From: CAYLNK01 sp964384675
Lineage (GTDB): Bacteria > Acidobacteriota > Thermoanaerobaculia > UBA5066
Length of the DNA stretch: 7,233 nt
NCBI GenBank assembly: GCA_964384675.1
Contig: CAYLNK010000339.1
Span: 1-7,233, forward strand
Direction: 5' to 3'
The notes under the pieces were generated by a model. The model saw nothing but the letters and a program-made list of their open reading frames with translations, was not told the origin of the DNA and ran no database searches. Positions 6,238 through 7,233 of the stretch are shown here, piece after piece; the first letter of the stretch is position 1; every line of letters starts with the position of its first letter. A program made the position numbers and the translations under genes.

Positions 6238-7132
6238 GCCCGGAGGAAGGTCAGGGGGCGGCGCGGCCGATCCGCTCCTGCCTCCGGCCCTCCTCGCCGC
6301 GCTGGCCGGGCTGGAGCTGGTCTCGGCGGCCCGGCAGCGACGCACCGGGGACGGCGTCCACGCCGCGCTGCGGCACGGACGGGAGGAGGAGTTCTTCCAG
6401 CATCGTCCGTACGTGCGTGGCGACGACCTGCGCGCCGTGGACTGGCGCGCCTCGGCGCGCACCGGTCACCTGCTCCTGAAGGAGCGGCACCAGCCGTCGC
6501 GCCGGCCGCTGACGTTGCTCGTCGACACGAGCGCGTCGATGGCGTTTCCCGAGGGCTCGACGAAGCTCCGGCAGGCCCGGGTGCTCGCGGCCGCGCTCGC
6601 GTTCCTCGCGCTCCGGCGCGGAGACTCCGTGGAGCTGTGGCGCCTCGACGGGGCGGAGTTCGCGCGGGTGGCGCGTCTCCGTCCAGCTCCACGCGCGTTG
6701 CACGCGATCCAGGGCGTCGTGGCCCCGCTCGGACCGTCGGGGGGCGGGGACGTGGGGAGCGCGCTCGCGCGCGTCGGCGCCTCGATCGCGCGGAACGGCC
6801 TCGCCGTCGTGCTGTCCGACCTGTACGGCGACGAGGCTGGGCTCCGCCGCGCGGTCGCGTCGCTCCGGCGTGTGGCGGAGGTGGCGGTCGTCCACGTCCT
6901 CTCGGCCACCGAACGGGCGATCCCGTCCGCGCTCTCCTCGCTCGAGGAGCTGGAAGGGGGCGGTGTCGTCAGCCTCGACGCGTCCGCGATCGCCGAGCAC
7001 GCGGCGCGGGTGGCCTCGTGGCGCGAGCGGCTCGGCACGGCGATGCGCGGAACCGGAGCCGAGTGGGTGGAGGCGGACGCCGCGGAGCCCGCGGCCGGCA
7101 TCCTCTCCCGCTGGCTGCGGAGGGCCTCGTGA
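6197..7132 (+). CDS. DUF58 domain protein (VWA-like), MoxR partner
   Basis: A 311-residue DUF58 protein. The hallmark block reads YVRGDDLRAVDW then ARTGHLLLKE (about residues 72-96), followed by a VWA-like domain. That domain opens with a MIDAS-type DTSAS (110-114) in LLVDTSASMAF and has a later acidic strand end LSDLYGDE (Asp208). The usual Thr of the second MIDAS loop (GGTD) is replaced by Gly184 in SGGGDVGSAL. No signal peptide or membrane span is evident, so it should be cytoplasmic and probably binds MoxR. The ATG at 6197 is the only normal start before the conserved region, with GAGGGG (6181-6186) ten bases upstream. It lies 41 bp inside moxR. The first 22 residues are Ser/Gly-rich and may be unstructured; a rarer start nearer 6270 cannot be excluded. 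Confidence 0.92.
   Translation: MRWFASSSSARSSEPGGRSGGGAADPLLPPALLAALAGLELVSAARQRRTGDGVHAALRHGREEEFFQHRPYVRGDDLRAVDWRASARTGHLLLKERHQPSRRPLTLLVDTSASMAFPEGSTKLRQARVLAAALAFLALRRGDSVELWRLDGAEFARVARLRPAPRALHAIQGVVAPLGPSGGGDVGSALARVGASIARNGLAVVLSDLYGDEAGLRRAVASLRRVAEVAVVHVLSATERAIPSALSSLEELEGGGVVSLDASAIAEHAARVASWRERLGTAMRGTGAEWVEADAAEPAAGILSRWLRRAS
7119..7124 (+). promoter_or_regulatory. Ribosome-binding site of the BatA-like gene
   Basis: GGAGGG lies four bases before GTG 7129 and inside the end of the DUF58 gene. It supports GTG as the start codon. Confidence 0.6.
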
Positions 7133-7233
7133 TCGCGCTCCTGGGCGGGCTCGCCGCGGCCTGGGCGGCGATCACGGCGCTGCACCTCCGCTCGAGGCCG
7201 CGCGGCGGGGCCGCTCCGTTCCCGTCGTTCCAG
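7129..7233 (+). CDS. BatA-like membrane protein, N-terminal fragment
   Basis: GTG at 7129 opens a frame of 35 codons that is still open at the window edge. The residues begin with a hydrophobic segment (IALLGGLAAAWAAITALHL, about 2-20), then a basic stretch RSRPRG, then APFPSFQ. This is the pattern of the BatA / aerotolerance-regulator N-terminal domain: one membrane segment, an Arg-rich turn, then a strand with F/V-P-S. Such proteins usually follow DUF58 in MoxR operons and often carry a VWA or DUF4159-like domain further on. The start overlaps the DUF58 stop as GTGA (7129-7132), with a good ribosome-binding site. With only 35 residues the full domain make-up is unknown. Confidence 0.75.
   Translation, partial: MIALLGGLAAAWAAITALHLRSRPRGGAAPFPSFQ

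Noticed and set aside
5197..6462. 421-codon minus-strand frame opposite moxR
   Set aside because: It has no motifs and biased composition, and the plus strand encodes a complete MoxR ATPase.
1..7233. CRISPR array, tRNA, rRNA or insertion sequence
   Set aside because: I saw no regularly spaced repeats, tRNA-like cloverleaf, rRNA-like sequence, transposase motifs or terminal inverted repeats on reading through the window.

Overview
This is a high-GC bacterial window, fully coding apart from one 129-bp divergent intergenic region and a short hairpin-bearing gap. The gene order TldD, TldE/PmbA, Tat-type DUF4159 protein, MoxR AAA+ ATPase, DUF58 protein, BatA-like protein, together with strong GC bias at third codon positions, suggests Acidobacteriota or a similar high-GC Gram-negative lineage. 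This taxonomic guess is inference from gene content and style, not from a marker gene.

Left part, minus strand (1-1554): a two-gene ABC exporter operon reading leftwards. An ATPase (787-1554) overlaps the start of a hydrophobic, multi-span permease by ATGA (790 down to the window edge). The permease is cut by the window and so has no stop here.

Middle (1555-1683): a divergent intergenic region carrying a perfect 8-bp inverted repeat (GCCGAAAA / TTTTCGGC) and a CCCGGG-flanked palindromic stretch next to the ATPase start. The tldD ribosome-binding site lies at its right edge.

Right part, plus strand (1684-7233): one tightly packed, operon-like run. TldD (with the HExxxH metal motif) and TldE/PmbA (without it) overlap by ATGA and are expected to form the TldD/TldE heteromeric metalloprotease. 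Nine bases later comes a DUF4159 protein with a twin-arginine signal. A GC-rich perfect hairpin and an overlapping 18-20 codon mini-ORF bridge it to a MoxR-family ATPase. That gene overlaps a DUF58 (VWA-like) gene by 41 bp, which overlaps the start of a BatA-like membrane protein by GTGA. The window ends 35 codons into that last gene.

Working model: MoxR, DUF58 and BatA-type proteins form an ATPase/VWA chaperone-like module at the membrane. DUF4159 is a probable exported partner, and TldD/TldE is a peptide-processing protease made from the same transcript. Each family is known. The most interesting points are the shared operon, an apparent substitution at the third metal-ligand site of TldD, and the hairpin/mini-ORF between DUF4159 and MoxR.
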